64,000 nt of DNA. It comes from Ignavibacterium sp. Its GTDB lineage: Bacteria > Bacteroidota > Ignavibacteria > Ignavibacteriales > Ignavibacteriaceae. The position numbers were made by a program, and so were the translations under genes. This document shows, in pieces, positions 54,603 through 63,752 of this stretch. Where the stretch lies: positions 389,073 through 453,072 of the forward strand of contig JAGXRK010000001.1 in the NCBI GenBank assembly GCA_018335755.1, given 5' to 3'. How positions within the stretch are numbered: position 1 is the first letter of the stretch; the number at the start of each line of letters is the position of its first letter. The notes under the pieces are model-generated. The model saw nothing but the letters and a program-made list of their open reading frames with translations. It was not told the origin of the DNA and ran no database searches.

Positions 54603-56261
54603 ATGAGAAACTCGAAACTTTTTTCAGCAGCCCTTCTTTTCTTAGTCTTGCTTACATTATCCTGCCGGAAAGATGAACCTGTGTCTTCAGAAAGACTTAT
54701 CATAGGGATCTCAGCAGATATTAAAACCATTAATCCGCTTTACTCATTCAGCGTTGACGAAGGAAGTATAAATGATCTGCTTTTCTTAAGTCTTGTTCGC
54801 GTTAACTGGAATGAAACTATCGGTAATATTGAAACAGAACCATTGTTAGCCAACGAATGGCAATGGTCAGCAGATTCCACCTCTGTAACTTTCTTTTTAC
54901 GTAACGATGTTTACTGGTCTGATGGAATTAAATTAACTGCTGAAGATGTTTCTTTTTCGTTTGAACTTTATTCAAACCCTCAAGTGCAGAGTAAATTTTA
55001 TGGTACATTTGAAAAACTTTTTTTAAATGAAGATTTAAGTATTGATTTGAAGCGTTCAATCGAAGTATTAGATTCTTTTAGTTTGAAAATTAATTTTATT
55101 CCAAATACAAATATTAAACTTGTAGATGTTGTTTTACCGATTGTGCCAAAACATATTTTTGATAAATATGAGTATGATGAAATCCCTTCTGCTGAGATCA
55201 ATTTTAATCCGGTTAGCTGCGGACCGTACAAACTGAAAAAATGGGATAGAAATCAGATGATAGTATTGGAAGCAGATACAAACTCATTTCTGTATTCAGA
55301 TGATATGATAAAAGAATTGATCTTTAAAGTTGTTCCGGATTATAAATCCCGTATCACACAACTTAAAAAGGGTGAGATAGATATTGCTGAGCAAATTAAA
55401 GCTGAGGATACTGAAGCTCTGCAGAAATCTGGTAAGCTAAACATTGTTTCTGTTAAGGGACGGGAATTTGATTTTATCGGCTGGAACCATATTGACCCCA
55501 AAAGATTTTCCGAAGCAGGTGAGTTAAATAAAAACATTTATTTTTCTTCTTCCAATGTGCGAAGGGTACTCTCTTTGGCTATTAATAGTGAAGAAATAAT
55601 TAGTGAATATCTTATAAATTTTGGTCAGCCGGCCATTACTCCCGTATCCCCGATATTTAAAGAATATTTTAATAATAAATTGAAGTCCATCGCTTACAAT
55701 CCGGCAGAAGCAAGGGAAATACTTAAATCGGAAGGATGGAGCGATACAAATAACAACGGAATTATTGACAAAAACGGAACAGAGTTTTCGTTTACTCTTT
55801 ATGTGCCGGGAGGAAATCCTCTGCGTCAATTTGCTTCAACAATAATTAAGAATAATCTGAAAGCTGTTGGTATTGAGGTTAAAATTGAAACGGTAGAACT
55901 GAATAAACTAATTGATAACCTTTTTAATAAAAGTATGGATGCCTGGATTGCTGCCTATTATATTCAAATTCCATTAGAATATAAAATGGTTTGGTACTCT
56001 GATCTTGATGCGGCGCCGTTCAATTTTGTCAGCTATCAGAATAAAGATTTGGATATTATTATTGATGCTTTAGGAAAGAAAATATTTTATGAAAAAGAAG
56101 TTGAATTGCATAAACAGTTTCAGGAAATTATTTATGCTGATCAGCCGGTTACTTTTCTTTACTGGATTGATAATATTGTGGCTGTGAATAATAAGGTTAA
56201 AAATTATGAGATCAATCCCTTAGGTGTTATTCAGCACGTGTGGGATTGGAGATTAAACTAA
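54603..56261 (+). CDS. Oligopeptide-type ABC transporter binding lipoprotein
   Basis: A 552-residue family 5 solute-binding protein with lipoprotein signal (Cys21 in LTLSCRK). Family features are the INPLYSFSVDEG start, WSADSTSVTFFLRNDVYWSDG, PVSCGPYKLKKW, and RRVLSLAINSEEI. It captures peptides or similar solutes for the permeases encoded downstream (7 bp). In a Gram-negative cell it would be anchored facing the periplasm. The substrate is not predictable from sequence. Confidence 0.92.
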   Translation: MRNSKLFSAALLFLVLLTLSCRKDEPVSSERLIIGISADIKTINPLYSFSVDEGSINDLLFLSLVRVNWNETIGNIETEPLLANEWQWSADSTSVTFFLRNDVYWSDGIKLTAEDVSFSFELYSNPQVQSKFYGTFEKLFLNEDLSIDLKRSIEVLDSFSLKINFIPNTNIKLVDVVLPIVPKHIFDKYEYDEIPSAEINFNPVSCGPYKLKKWDRNQMIVLEADTNSFLYSDDMIKELIFKVVPDYKSRITQLKKGEIDIAEQIKAEDTEALQKSGKLNIVSVKGREFDFIGWNHIDPKRFSEAGELNKNIYFSSSNVRRVLSLAINSEEIISEYLINFGQPAITPVSPIFKEYFNNKLKSIAYNPAEAREILKSEGWSDTNNNGIIDKNGTEFSFTLYVPGGNPLRQFASTIIKNNLKAVGIEVKIETVELNKLIDNLFNKSMDAWIAAYYIQIPLEYKMVWYSDLDAAPFNFVSYQNKDLDIIIDALGKKIFYEKEVELHKQFQEIIYADQPVTFLYWIDNIVAVNNKVKNYEINPLGVIQHVWDWRLN

Positions 56262-56268
56262 GGTTTTA

Positions 56269-57255
56269 ATGAATAAATTTATTACAAGAGCAATTACTAA
56301 AAGAATTTTTTCTTCGGTTCTTGTTTTGTTTCTGGTGATCACGTTTGTGTTTTTTTTAGTAAGAATGGCTCCCGGAGATCCCGCTCAGAAATTTTTATCA
56401 CCGAATTTTAGTCCTCAGTTAGCCGAGCAGATAAGCAAATCTTTTAATCTGGATAAATCCTTACCTGAGCAATACATCTCATTTGTAGTAAATTTGTTTA
56501 CAGGAAACTTAGGGTCATCATACACTTATAGGCTGCCTGTTACAAAAGTAGTTTATGAATATCTTTCATTTACTGTAATCTTCGCTTTGATCGCATTTCT
56601 TATACAATCCATAATAAGTTTTTGGCTCGCAGTAAGATCTGTAAAAAACATAAATGGATTTTTTGACAGGGCAGTTGATAAATTGAGTCTGCTGGTTTAT
56701 GCAACTCCGTCATTTGTAATTGGTTTAGTTCTTATACTAATTTTTTCTGTTCAATTGGATTTGTTTCCAACTTCGGGAACAAAATCTCTTAACAATTCTG
56801 AACTTCCTTTCATTATCAGGATACTGGATTATTTATCACACTTATTCCTGCCATTAATAACTTTAACTGCGGGCGGCATTGCAGTTTTTTACAGATACAT
56901 TCGGGATAACCTAAATGATATCTATAATCAGAATTTCATATTGAATTTGAGGGCAATGGGTTGTTCTGAACAAACAATATTAAGAAAACATATTATTCCA
57001 AATGCTCTGGGTCCTTTTCTTTCAATTGCCGGAATAGAATTAGGAATTTTATTTGGCGGCGCATTAATTACTGAGGTTATCTTCGGACTCCCCGGTATGG
57101 GCAGGTTGACAATAGCTGCAATTTTTGAGCGCGACTATCCCCTTGTAATGGGGTGCACATTAGCTGCAGCATTTTTAATGATTTTATCCAATCTCATTGC
57201 AGATCTGGTTAAAATTAAAATTGATAAACGACTTATTAAGGATCTGCTGCAATAA
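56269..57255 (+). CDS. Oligopeptide ABC transporter permease (DppB-like)
   Basis: A 328-residue permease with about six helices: the N-terminal FFLVRMAPGDPAQKFL motif of DppB/OppB proteins and the ATPase-coupling EAA loop (LRAMGCSEQTILRKHIIPNAL). It forms the channel with the DppC-like protein, whose start codon shares a base with its stop. Confidence 0.93.
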   Translation: MNKFITRAITKRIFSSVLVLFLVITFVFFLVRMAPGDPAQKFLSPNFSPQLAEQISKSFNLDKSLPEQYISFVVNLFTGNLGSSYTYRLPVTKVVYEYLSFTVIFALIAFLIQSIISFWLAVRSVKNINGFFDRAVDKLSLLVYATPSFVIGLVLILIFSVQLDLFPTSGTKSLNNSELPFIIRILDYLSHLFLPLITLTAGGIAVFYRYIRDNLNDIYNQNFILNLRAMGCSEQTILRKHIIPNALGPFLSIAGIELGILFGGALITEVIFGLPGMGRLTIAAIFERDYPLVMGCTLAAAFLMILSNLIADLVKIKIDKRLIKDLLQ

Positions 57256-58541
57256 TGAAACTAAATCTTAAAATCTGGCATACTGTTTTGCTGATCTGGT
57301 TAGTTATTCTCATTCTCAGGTTTGAGCGTATTATTGAACTGATCGAATTGCTTTACTCATACTCTCTTATAATCATTACAGATTTTATTTTTGCATCAGG
57401 TCAATTTTCACTATCGCTGGCTGATAACATTGCCGGCATTTTAATATTTCTTCTTATTCCCGTTGTGGTAATTTATTTTGTTAAACGCGTGCAATTTTTT
57501 AATAAAAAAATATTCGCATCAGCTGTGATTATATTTTTTTTAGTGTTTGGTTTTCTATTTTCCCCGATAATCACTGACAGAAACCCCGACTTTTATAAAG
57601 ATATTGCTGTAACTAAACTACTTCCACCGTTAAGCACAGTAAAGGAAATAAGATTAAAAGAACAAAAGTCAGATGATATTAACAAACAACAGGAATTTAT
57701 AAGGGTAAAAAATAAAGCGATTAAATTGCCATTTGATGAATCAGTTATTTATTGCGACTCAGCATTAATATCCGGCAATGAACTTATTTATTACCAGAAA
57801 GGGAATCCTAAAACAATTTTGGTTGAGGATGTACAACCTGAGAATGGAATATATTGGTCCGCTAAGCTTTTTGTTTTTGGAACAGATGAATTCGGAAGGG
57901 ATATATTTACAAGATTAATTTATGGTACAAGAATATCTTTATTTATCGGTTTCTGTGCAGTAGGCATATCGCTTATTTTAGGGCTGCTGCTCGGGTTTTT
58001 AGCCGGATATAAATCAGGATGGCTGGATCTAGTTCTAAACAGAACCACAGATTTGTTCCTTGCATTTCCGGTAATATTCATGATCATTTTCATTCTTGCG
58101 TTATTTGGTAATAATATGATTTCGGTAATAGTCGTATTAGGGCTTTCGGGATGGATGAGTTTATTTAAGTTAGTGAAAACTGAAATAAGCTCTATTAAAA
58201 CAAAAGATTTTTTTGTTTCATCAAAGTTATTGGGAGTGTCACCGTTCTCTTTAATGAAAAAAGAATTTTTACCACTTATTTTAGCATCAGTAATTGTAAA
58301 TATTATTTTCCAATTTGGAAATGTAGTGCTTGCTGAATCAGCTTTGAGTTATCTGGGACTAGGACTTGGAAATGATTACTCATCCTGGGGTTCGATGATT
58401 CAGTCAGGGCAGGAATACATCACACAGTCGTGGTGGATGATAGTTTTACCGGGAGTATTACTTATTTTAACTTTACTTACAATTAATGATTTAGGCGCTA
58501 AGATAAAAGCACACTTTAACCCAAGAATAAAATATGATTAA
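57255..58541 (+). CDS. Oligopeptide ABC transporter permease (DppC-like), enlarged
   Basis: A 428-residue permease, more than 100 residues longer than typical DppC. The family core is clear: FGTDEFGRDIFTRLIYGTRISL and the EAA loop KLLGVSPFSLMKKEFLPLILAS. The extra length is an N-terminal extension of about 80 residues with two added helices, and an insertion of about 75 residues (roughly 130-205) between the ITDRNPDFYKD segment and the GTDEFGRD motif, predicted to face the periplasm. It overlaps the kinase gene by 8 bp. Confidence 0.9.
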   Translation: MKLNLKIWHTVLLIWLVILILRFERIIELIELLYSYSLIIITDFIFASGQFSLSLADNIAGILIFLLIPVVVIYFVKRVQFFNKKIFASAVIIFFLVFGFLFSPIITDRNPDFYKDIAVTKLLPPLSTVKEIRLKEQKSDDINKQQEFIRVKNKAIKLPFDESVIYCDSALISGNELIYYQKGNPKTILVEDVQPENGIYWSAKLFVFGTDEFGRDIFTRLIYGTRISLFIGFCAVGISLILGLLLGFLAGYKSGWLDLVLNRTTDLFLAFPVIFMIIFILALFGNNMISVIVVLGLSGWMSLFKLVKTEISSIKTKDFFVSSKLLGVSPFSLMKKEFLPLILASVIVNIIFQFGNVVLAESALSYLGLGLGNDYSSWGSMIQSGQEYITQSWWMIVLPGVLLILTLLTINDLGAKIKAHFNPRIKYD

Positions 58542-61500
58542 TCAGCGTTACATACTTAAGAAGAAGCTCGGAGAGGGAAGAAGCAAAGTTTATAGTGCTA
58601 TTGATTCTGAATTCCCGGAAAAAGAAATTGCAATGAAAATTCTTCCGCCGAATATTATTCACGAAGAAAAAAACTCATTCGAAAAAGAATATTTTATATT
58701 AAGAAAACTGGATCACCCGAATATTATAAAAGCTTATGATATAGGTGTTGTTTTAACAATTGACAATGAAGACCAGGATGAAATTGAAACAGGATCATCG
58801 TTTATAACTATAGAAAAATTTGACTCCGTTGAGTTTAATAAATATGCTGAGATTAATAATGAGAGCACATTAATAAATATTATTAAACAGATATGTTCCG
58901 CACTATTTTATCTGCATCAGTCAAATTATATATATTATGATCTCAAACCTCAGAACATTCTTGTTTCCGGTGATAGCAGCAATCCGCAGATTAAAATTAT
59001 AGATCTTGGTTTAGCACATTATATATTATCCGATACTGAAATAAACATACGGGGAACTGCAGAGTATATTGCGCCCGAAGTACTGAAGAGACAATCTCAC
59101 GATCATTCCGTTGATCTATATTCACTGGGAATTATTCTGTATAGCAGTGTCTATGGTAAACTCCCCTTTGAATTCAAAAGTGAACTTGATATTTATAAAG
59201 CACATATTGAGAAGGAATTTGATTTTGCTGCTTCTGATTATTCGCCCAAACTGATAGGGGTTATTAAAAAACTATTAACTAAAGATGCTGACCATAGATA
59301 TTCAACAGCATTGCAGGTTTTGGCGGATTTGGATGTTGAGCTTAATATTGAATTAACCAAAGACTTTATTCCTGCCAAAACACTATGCGGAAGAAAAGAC
59401 ACACTTACAATAGTAAAAACATATCTTAATGATGAAAGTAGTAATGAAATATTTTCAATAAGAGGATTTAGCGGTGCCGGTAAATCGCAAGTGCTTCGGG
59501 AATTAAATGCAATCTATCCTCAATCAGTATATGTGGAGAATACCCGGAAAAAAACCGGAGCAGACTTGCTGCGTTTCTTCTTTCATAAACTTTTTTTTAA
59601 CGACCATTTATATGATAACCTGTTACCTGAAGACAGGGAGGTGGTTAAGCAGATATTCGATTCCCGTGAGGTTGAATTATCAGATTTTATAAAAGCCCTT
59701 ATTTCCAGAATAACCGATAAAAAGAAACTGCTGCTACTGATAGATGATTATAACTTATATGATGATTTTGCTAAGGATGCTATAAATGAAATTTTGCCGA
59801 TACTGCAGATCAATAAAGTAAAGGTAGTTCTGGCAGAGTCATCAGAGTTTGATTATGCAACCGATAACTTATTCAATATACAAAGCATACAGATTACTCC
59901 TTTTACAGACAGACAGTTATCGGAGTATCTTGATCTTAGTTATTACCAGAACTTTCCCAAGCAAAAACTAAGAAAAGTTATTCTTGAATATGCTGATTTG
60001 CTGCCGGGTAGCGTGGTTCAATTTATTAAGGACATTTTAATTCTTGGGGTTATGAGATATGAGCCTGATGAGGTAAAATTTGTTTTTGAAAAAGGAATCG
60101 AGAAATCATTAAGCGGTTCCAATGAAGAAGTTTACAGGTTAAGACTAAGCAATTTAACTGAAGATGAATTAAAAGTGGCGCAGCTTATTTCTGCATTTAA
60201 TATTTCTGTTGAACAGATAGTGCTAGCATCCATACTTAACAAATCACCGGAACAGATTGAAAAAATACTTTTAAATCTTCATTATAAAAATATTATAAAC
60301 CCGCTTAGTATAAGTAATTCGCCAAATATTATTTCGGACAGCTTTAAGGGATTTATTTATAACACAATCAAAGAGAAAAAGAAATATCACCTGATAATCG
60401 CCAGCCTGATCAAACGAATATTGCCTGATTTCAATGTTATTGAACATGCACGGCAATATGAACTTGCCGGTGAATTTATCAAAGTTGTTGAACTGATTAA
60501 TAAAGAGATTAAACGGGCTGAAGATATCTCTGTTTACAGCTACAAGAGAAAACTTATTCAAGGATTGCTTCGTCTTCCGGTTAACAAGGATATAAAAAAC
60601 AGTCTTCTGGATGAACTTATTAAAACATTATACAAATTAAGTGATTTTAAAGAAGTGCTGGAGTGTTTTGAGAAGATTGATAATAGTGCAATAGATGAAA
60701 ACATAAGAAAAGAATTATTATTTATTCAGGGTAGTTCGTTAATATCTGTAAGAAGAATTACTGAAGGCATAGAAGTCCTTAACATTTTATTAGAAAATGA
60801 AAATGAAGCGTCATTTCGACAAAAAATTTTGACGGAAATAGCTTATGCTGAATTTGAACTTGGTAATTATAAAGTTTCTGAAAAGATAGCACTTGATTTG
60901 TTAAATCAAAAAGAAACATCAGACGAAGAGAAAGGGAAATGTTATAATCTGCTTGGTATGATAAAAGTCTATGCAGAAGAGGATTTAAATTCAGCGCTTG
61001 AAAGATTTAATAATGCACTTGTACTGTATAAAAAAGCTCAGTCTCCAAGAAGGGTATCAGGTGTGGAGGTTAACCTGGGTAACATTTATAACATGTTAGG
61101 GGATGATGAGAAATCAGAAATGCACTGGGGAAATGCTCTGAAAATAAACGAATCCATTGGGAATTTAGAGCAGGAAGCTGCCATACTAATTAATTACGGC
61201 GTTTATTATTTAAATAAATTACAACTTGAAAGATCACAAAATTTACTAATAAGATCCGACAAGATATTTTCTGCTATTGGCAACAAGACAAATCAAGGAC
61301 TTGTTTTAATTAATCTTGGTGAACTCTATTTAGTAAATTGTGATTATCAGAAATCTTTTGAAGCACTAACACAAGCCGAAAAGATTTTTTACCACTTGAA
61401 AAAGTATGAGGAATTGGCTGATGTGTTGTTCGATTTTTCCAGATTGCATTATGAGCTGAATAATTATCCACTATTTGAAGAAAATCTAACGAAACATGAT

Positions 61501-62121
61501 AGACTGATTACAGATCAAAATCTCACAGGGAAATACCTGATTAATCAAAATATTCTTAATTTTTTAAAGCAAATGTCGAATGATGAAACAATAAATAAAA
61601 AATCTTTAGATTTAATTTTAAATGAGTTATTTGTAATCGGCGAAAAAAGAAATTTTTGTGAGTTTTTTATTTTAGTTACCAATTACCTAATTCGAAAAAA
61701 AGATATAGATAATAATTATTTGATAGAATTATTGTTCAAAGAAAATTTTGTAGAAGAAATGAATCAAAATTTTTTAACTAGAGCATACTATGAATATTTT
61801 CTAGGTAAAATTGCTCTCAGAACAACCGATAAAAGACTATCACCACCGATAGATCATTTAGAAAGATCATTTTCATTGATTGAAAACCAAACAATAACTG
61901 AACTTACTTGGAGGGTTCTTGCAGCAATATCGGATTCATACATTGAGCGGGGATTTTTGAACAAAGCTAAAAAACCTCTCATTTATGCATCAGAATTGCT
62001 AAATTACATTGCAGATAAAATCAAAAAATCTGATTTTCGTTCAAAATACCTGGATGATATAGAAAGAAAGAAAGTTTTTAATAACCTTAAGTTGTTAAAT
62101 ACTCCTATGGCAGCTCAATGA
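58534..62121 (+). CDS. Ser/Thr kinase-STAND ATPase-TPR signalling protein (PknK-like)
   Basis: A 1195-residue protein. Residues 5-275 are a eukaryotic-type protein kinase: GEGRSKVY loop, Lys35, catalytic Asp136 in YYDLKPQN (usually HRD), Asn141, metal Asp157 in DLG, APE at 180-182. Next is an AAA/STAND ATPase (Walker A GFSGAGKS 311-318; Walker B LLLLIDDYN near 405) and then about 500 residues of TPR-like helices (for example GKCYNLLGMIKVYAEEDLNSALERFNNAL). The layout resembles PknK and related regulators. It overlaps the permease gene by 8 bp and the sigma-54 activator gene by 4 bp, so the three are translated together. Phosphorylation of the activator is a tempting but unproven link. Confidence 0.88.
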   Translation: MINQRYILKKKLGEGRSKVYSAIDSEFPEKEIAMKILPPNIIHEEKNSFEKEYFILRKLDHPNIIKAYDIGVVLTIDNEDQDEIETGSSFITIEKFDSVEFNKYAEINNESTLINIIKQICSALFYLHQSNYIYYDLKPQNILVSGDSSNPQIKIIDLGLAHYILSDTEINIRGTAEYIAPEVLKRQSHDHSVDLYSLGIILYSSVYGKLPFEFKSELDIYKAHIEKEFDFAASDYSPKLIGVIKKLLTKDADHRYSTALQVLADLDVELNIELTKDFIPAKTLCGRKDTLTIVKTYLNDESSNEIFSIRGFSGAGKSQVLRELNAIYPQSVYVENTRKKTGADLLRFFFHKLFFNDHLYDNLLPEDREVVKQIFDSREVELSDFIKALISRITDKKKLLLLIDDYNLYDDFAKDAINEILPILQINKVKVVLAESSEFDYATDNLFNIQSIQITPFTDRQLSEYLDLSYYQNFPKQKLRKVILEYADLLPGSVVQFIKDILILGVMRYEPDEVKFVFEKGIEKSLSGSNEEVYRLRLSNLTEDELKVAQLISAFNISVEQIVLASILNKSPEQIEKILLNLHYKNIINPLSISNSPNIISDSFKGFIYNTIKEKKKYHLIIASLIKRILPDFNVIEHARQYELAGEFIKVVELINKEIKRAEDISVYSYKRKLIQGLLRLPVNKDIKNSLLDELIKTLYKLSDFKEVLECFEKIDNSAIDENIRKELLFIQGSSLISVRRITEGIEVLNILLENENEASFRQKILTEIAYAEFELGNYKVSEKIALDLLNQKETSDEEKGKCYNLLGMIKVYAEEDLNSALERFNNALVLYKKAQSPRRVSGVEVNLGNIYNMLGDDEKSEMHWGNALKINESIGNLEQEAAILINYGVYYLNKLQLERSQNLLIRSDKIFSAIGNKTNQGLVLINLGELYLVNCDYQKSFEALTQAEKIFYHLKKYEELADVLFDFSRLHYELNNYPLFEENLTKHDRLITDQNLTGKYLINQNILNFLKQMSNDETINKKSLDLILNELFVIGEKRNFCEFFILVTNYLIRKKDIDNNYLIELLFKENFVEEMNQNFLTRAYYEYFLGKIALRTTDKRLSPPIDHLERSFSLIENQTITELTWRVLAAISDSYIERGFLNKAKKPLIYASELLNYIADKIKKSDFRSKYLDDIERKKVFNNLKLLNTPMAAQ

Positions 62122-63500
62122 AAAAACAGCAAGTCAATATTAAAATATATTCTGACTTAGAGGATATAAGCTCAATTAATTCAGCTTTAAGGCAGCTAAA
62201 TCTTCAGTCATTGCCAATTGCTTTCACTAATCATACTGCTTTTGTTGCCGAACCTGATACTATAATAATCCTTCAGACAGATGATCTGGATTCTAAATTA
62301 TTAAAGGAAGTTCTGAGTAGAAAAAGCGATCTTAAAAATAAAATAATTATTGTGATAAGAGGCAACAATGCATTACTGGTCAGTTCACTTGTTAAGTTCG
62401 GCTTTGATGAAATTTTTATTTTCCCTTATGAAATTGTAAAATTTATTAATCGTATTAAAGAGATAGTTGAGAACGGGCATTACATAACTTCCGAAAATTA
62501 TCAAACTGGTATCGATTTCCACTTAAGGAGTATGGAGTCGATTATTGGCCGCTCACCAAATTTTACCAAAGTACTTGGTCTAGCAAAAAAAGTCTCGGAA
62601 AAAAGCACTTCAAATATTTTATTATTAGGTGAAACTGGTTCCGGTAAAGGATTATTTGCAAAAGCAATTCATAATCATAGTAAAAATAAAAATGAACCTT
62701 TTGTAGATATTGTGTGTACAGCAATACCCGAAGCACTTCTTGAGTCGGAACTTTTCGGATACGAAGCTGGTGCTTTTACAAATGCTCGTGCCAGAAAGTT
62801 AGGACTTTTTGAGTTAGCTGAAGAAGGAACTTTATTTCTTGATGAAATTGGTGATATGAGTTTAAACCTCCAATCCAAGCTTCTTCGGGCTATTGAGAAA
62901 AAAGTTATTAAAAGGGTTGGCGGTATTGCAGACATTACAATCAATGCAAGAATAATATCTGCTACTAATAAAAACCTTGAAGAAATGGTTGATGAGGGTA
63001 CCTTTCGAAGAGATCTTTATCATAGGTTGAATGTAGTTACCATTGAACTTCCATCACTCAGGGAACGCGGAGATGATATAGTTCTTTTAGCAAATTATTT
63101 TATTGAGCAATTCAATAAAGAATTCAGCAAGTCTGTTAAAAAAATAAATAAAGAAGTAACCCGTTTCTTTAAAAATTACGCCTGGCCTGGCAATATACGG
63201 GAATTGAGAAATGCAATTGAAAGAGCCGTATTGTTATCAGAAAACGGCAGTTTATCATTAACTGACTTTTCCAATCTCATTAATTCAGTTCCTGTTGTTA
63301 TATCGTCAAGAAAATCTGATGATATTCCTCCGCATCTGGTAAGATTGGACTTGAATTATACAACTGTTGATCTTAAAAAGTTAGACAGATATTATGCAAA
63401 AATAATTTTAGACAAAGTTGGAGGAAATAAGTCGCAGGCAGCAAAGTTTCTGGGTATATCCAGACCTAAACTGGACAGTCTTTTGAATCCATCAAAATAG
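62118..63500 (+). CDS. Sigma-54-type activator with degenerate receiver and GAFTNA loop
   Basis: A 460-residue AAA+ activator. Residues 1-125 have the strand order of a receiver but lack the phospho-acceptor (third strand DTIIILQTDD) and the Lys (FPYE where KP is usual). AAA+ domain: Walker A GETGSGKG, Walker B LFLDEIGD, and the sigma-54 contact loop reading GAFTNA instead of GAFTGA. The C-terminus has a Fis-type helix-turn-helix (GGNKSQAAKFLGISRPKLDSLL). It is probably controlled by the kinase/STAND protein encoded 4 bp overlapping upstream rather than by a histidine kinase. A sigma-54-like promoter follows 125 bp downstream. Confidence 0.88.
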   Translation: MKKQQVNIKIYSDLEDISSINSALRQLNLQSLPIAFTNHTAFVAEPDTIIILQTDDLDSKLLKEVLSRKSDLKNKIIIVIRGNNALLVSSLVKFGFDEIFIFPYEIVKFINRIKEIVENGHYITSENYQTGIDFHLRSMESIIGRSPNFTKVLGLAKKVSEKSTSNILLLGETGSGKGLFAKAIHNHSKNKNEPFVDIVCTAIPEALLESELFGYEAGAFTNARARKLGLFELAEEGTLFLDEIGDMSLNLQSKLLRAIEKKVIKRVGGIADITINARIISATNKNLEEMVDEGTFRRDLYHRLNVVTIELPSLRERGDDIVLLANYFIEQFNKEFSKSVKKINKEVTRFFKNYAWPGNIRELRNAIERAVLLSENGSLSLTDFSNLINSVPVVISSRKSDDIPPHLVRLDLNYTTVDLKKLDRYYAKIILDKVGGNKSQAAKFLGISRPKLDSLLNPSK

Positions 63501-63518
63501 GATCTCACTATAAAAAAG

Positions 63519-63537
63519 TTGTAAAATATTTTTACAA
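63519..63537. promoter_or_regulatory. Perfect AT-rich palindrome after the activator gene
   Basis: TTGTAAAA-tat-TTTTACAA: 8-bp arms with a 3-nt centre, 19 bp after the stop. Its centre is about 100 bp upstream of the -24 GG of the promoter at 63626, a normal enhancer distance. It could also be a weak AT-rich terminator. Confidence 0.45.
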
Positions 63538-63625
63538 TATTACCTTTATTCCCGACCATCAAATGTAAAAATTACCACCTACTAGCAAATCCTTAGTTTT
63601 TAGCATAAAATATGCGAAAAACCAG

Positions 63626-63641
63626 TGGCACTAACGTTGAA
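63626..63641 (+). promoter_or_regulatory. Sigma-54-like promoter for gene 63753
   Basis: TGGCAC-taacg-TTGAA (63626-63641): a perfect -24 element and a -12 element with one mismatch (A for C), spacing 12 bp from GG to GA. The predicted start near 63652 leaves a leader of about 100 nt. A second small dyad GCATA/TATGC lies at 63603-63615, close to the -24 element. Confidence 0.65.
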
Positions 63642-63752
63642 TCGTGAAAGTCGCTAGGTGTATACTATTTAAACTGTTTTATGGGGTTAATGTCAGTTTT
63701 CATTTAGAGAATAAGTGTCATTTTTCAATTAAATAATCTAATGGTAGGTGCT

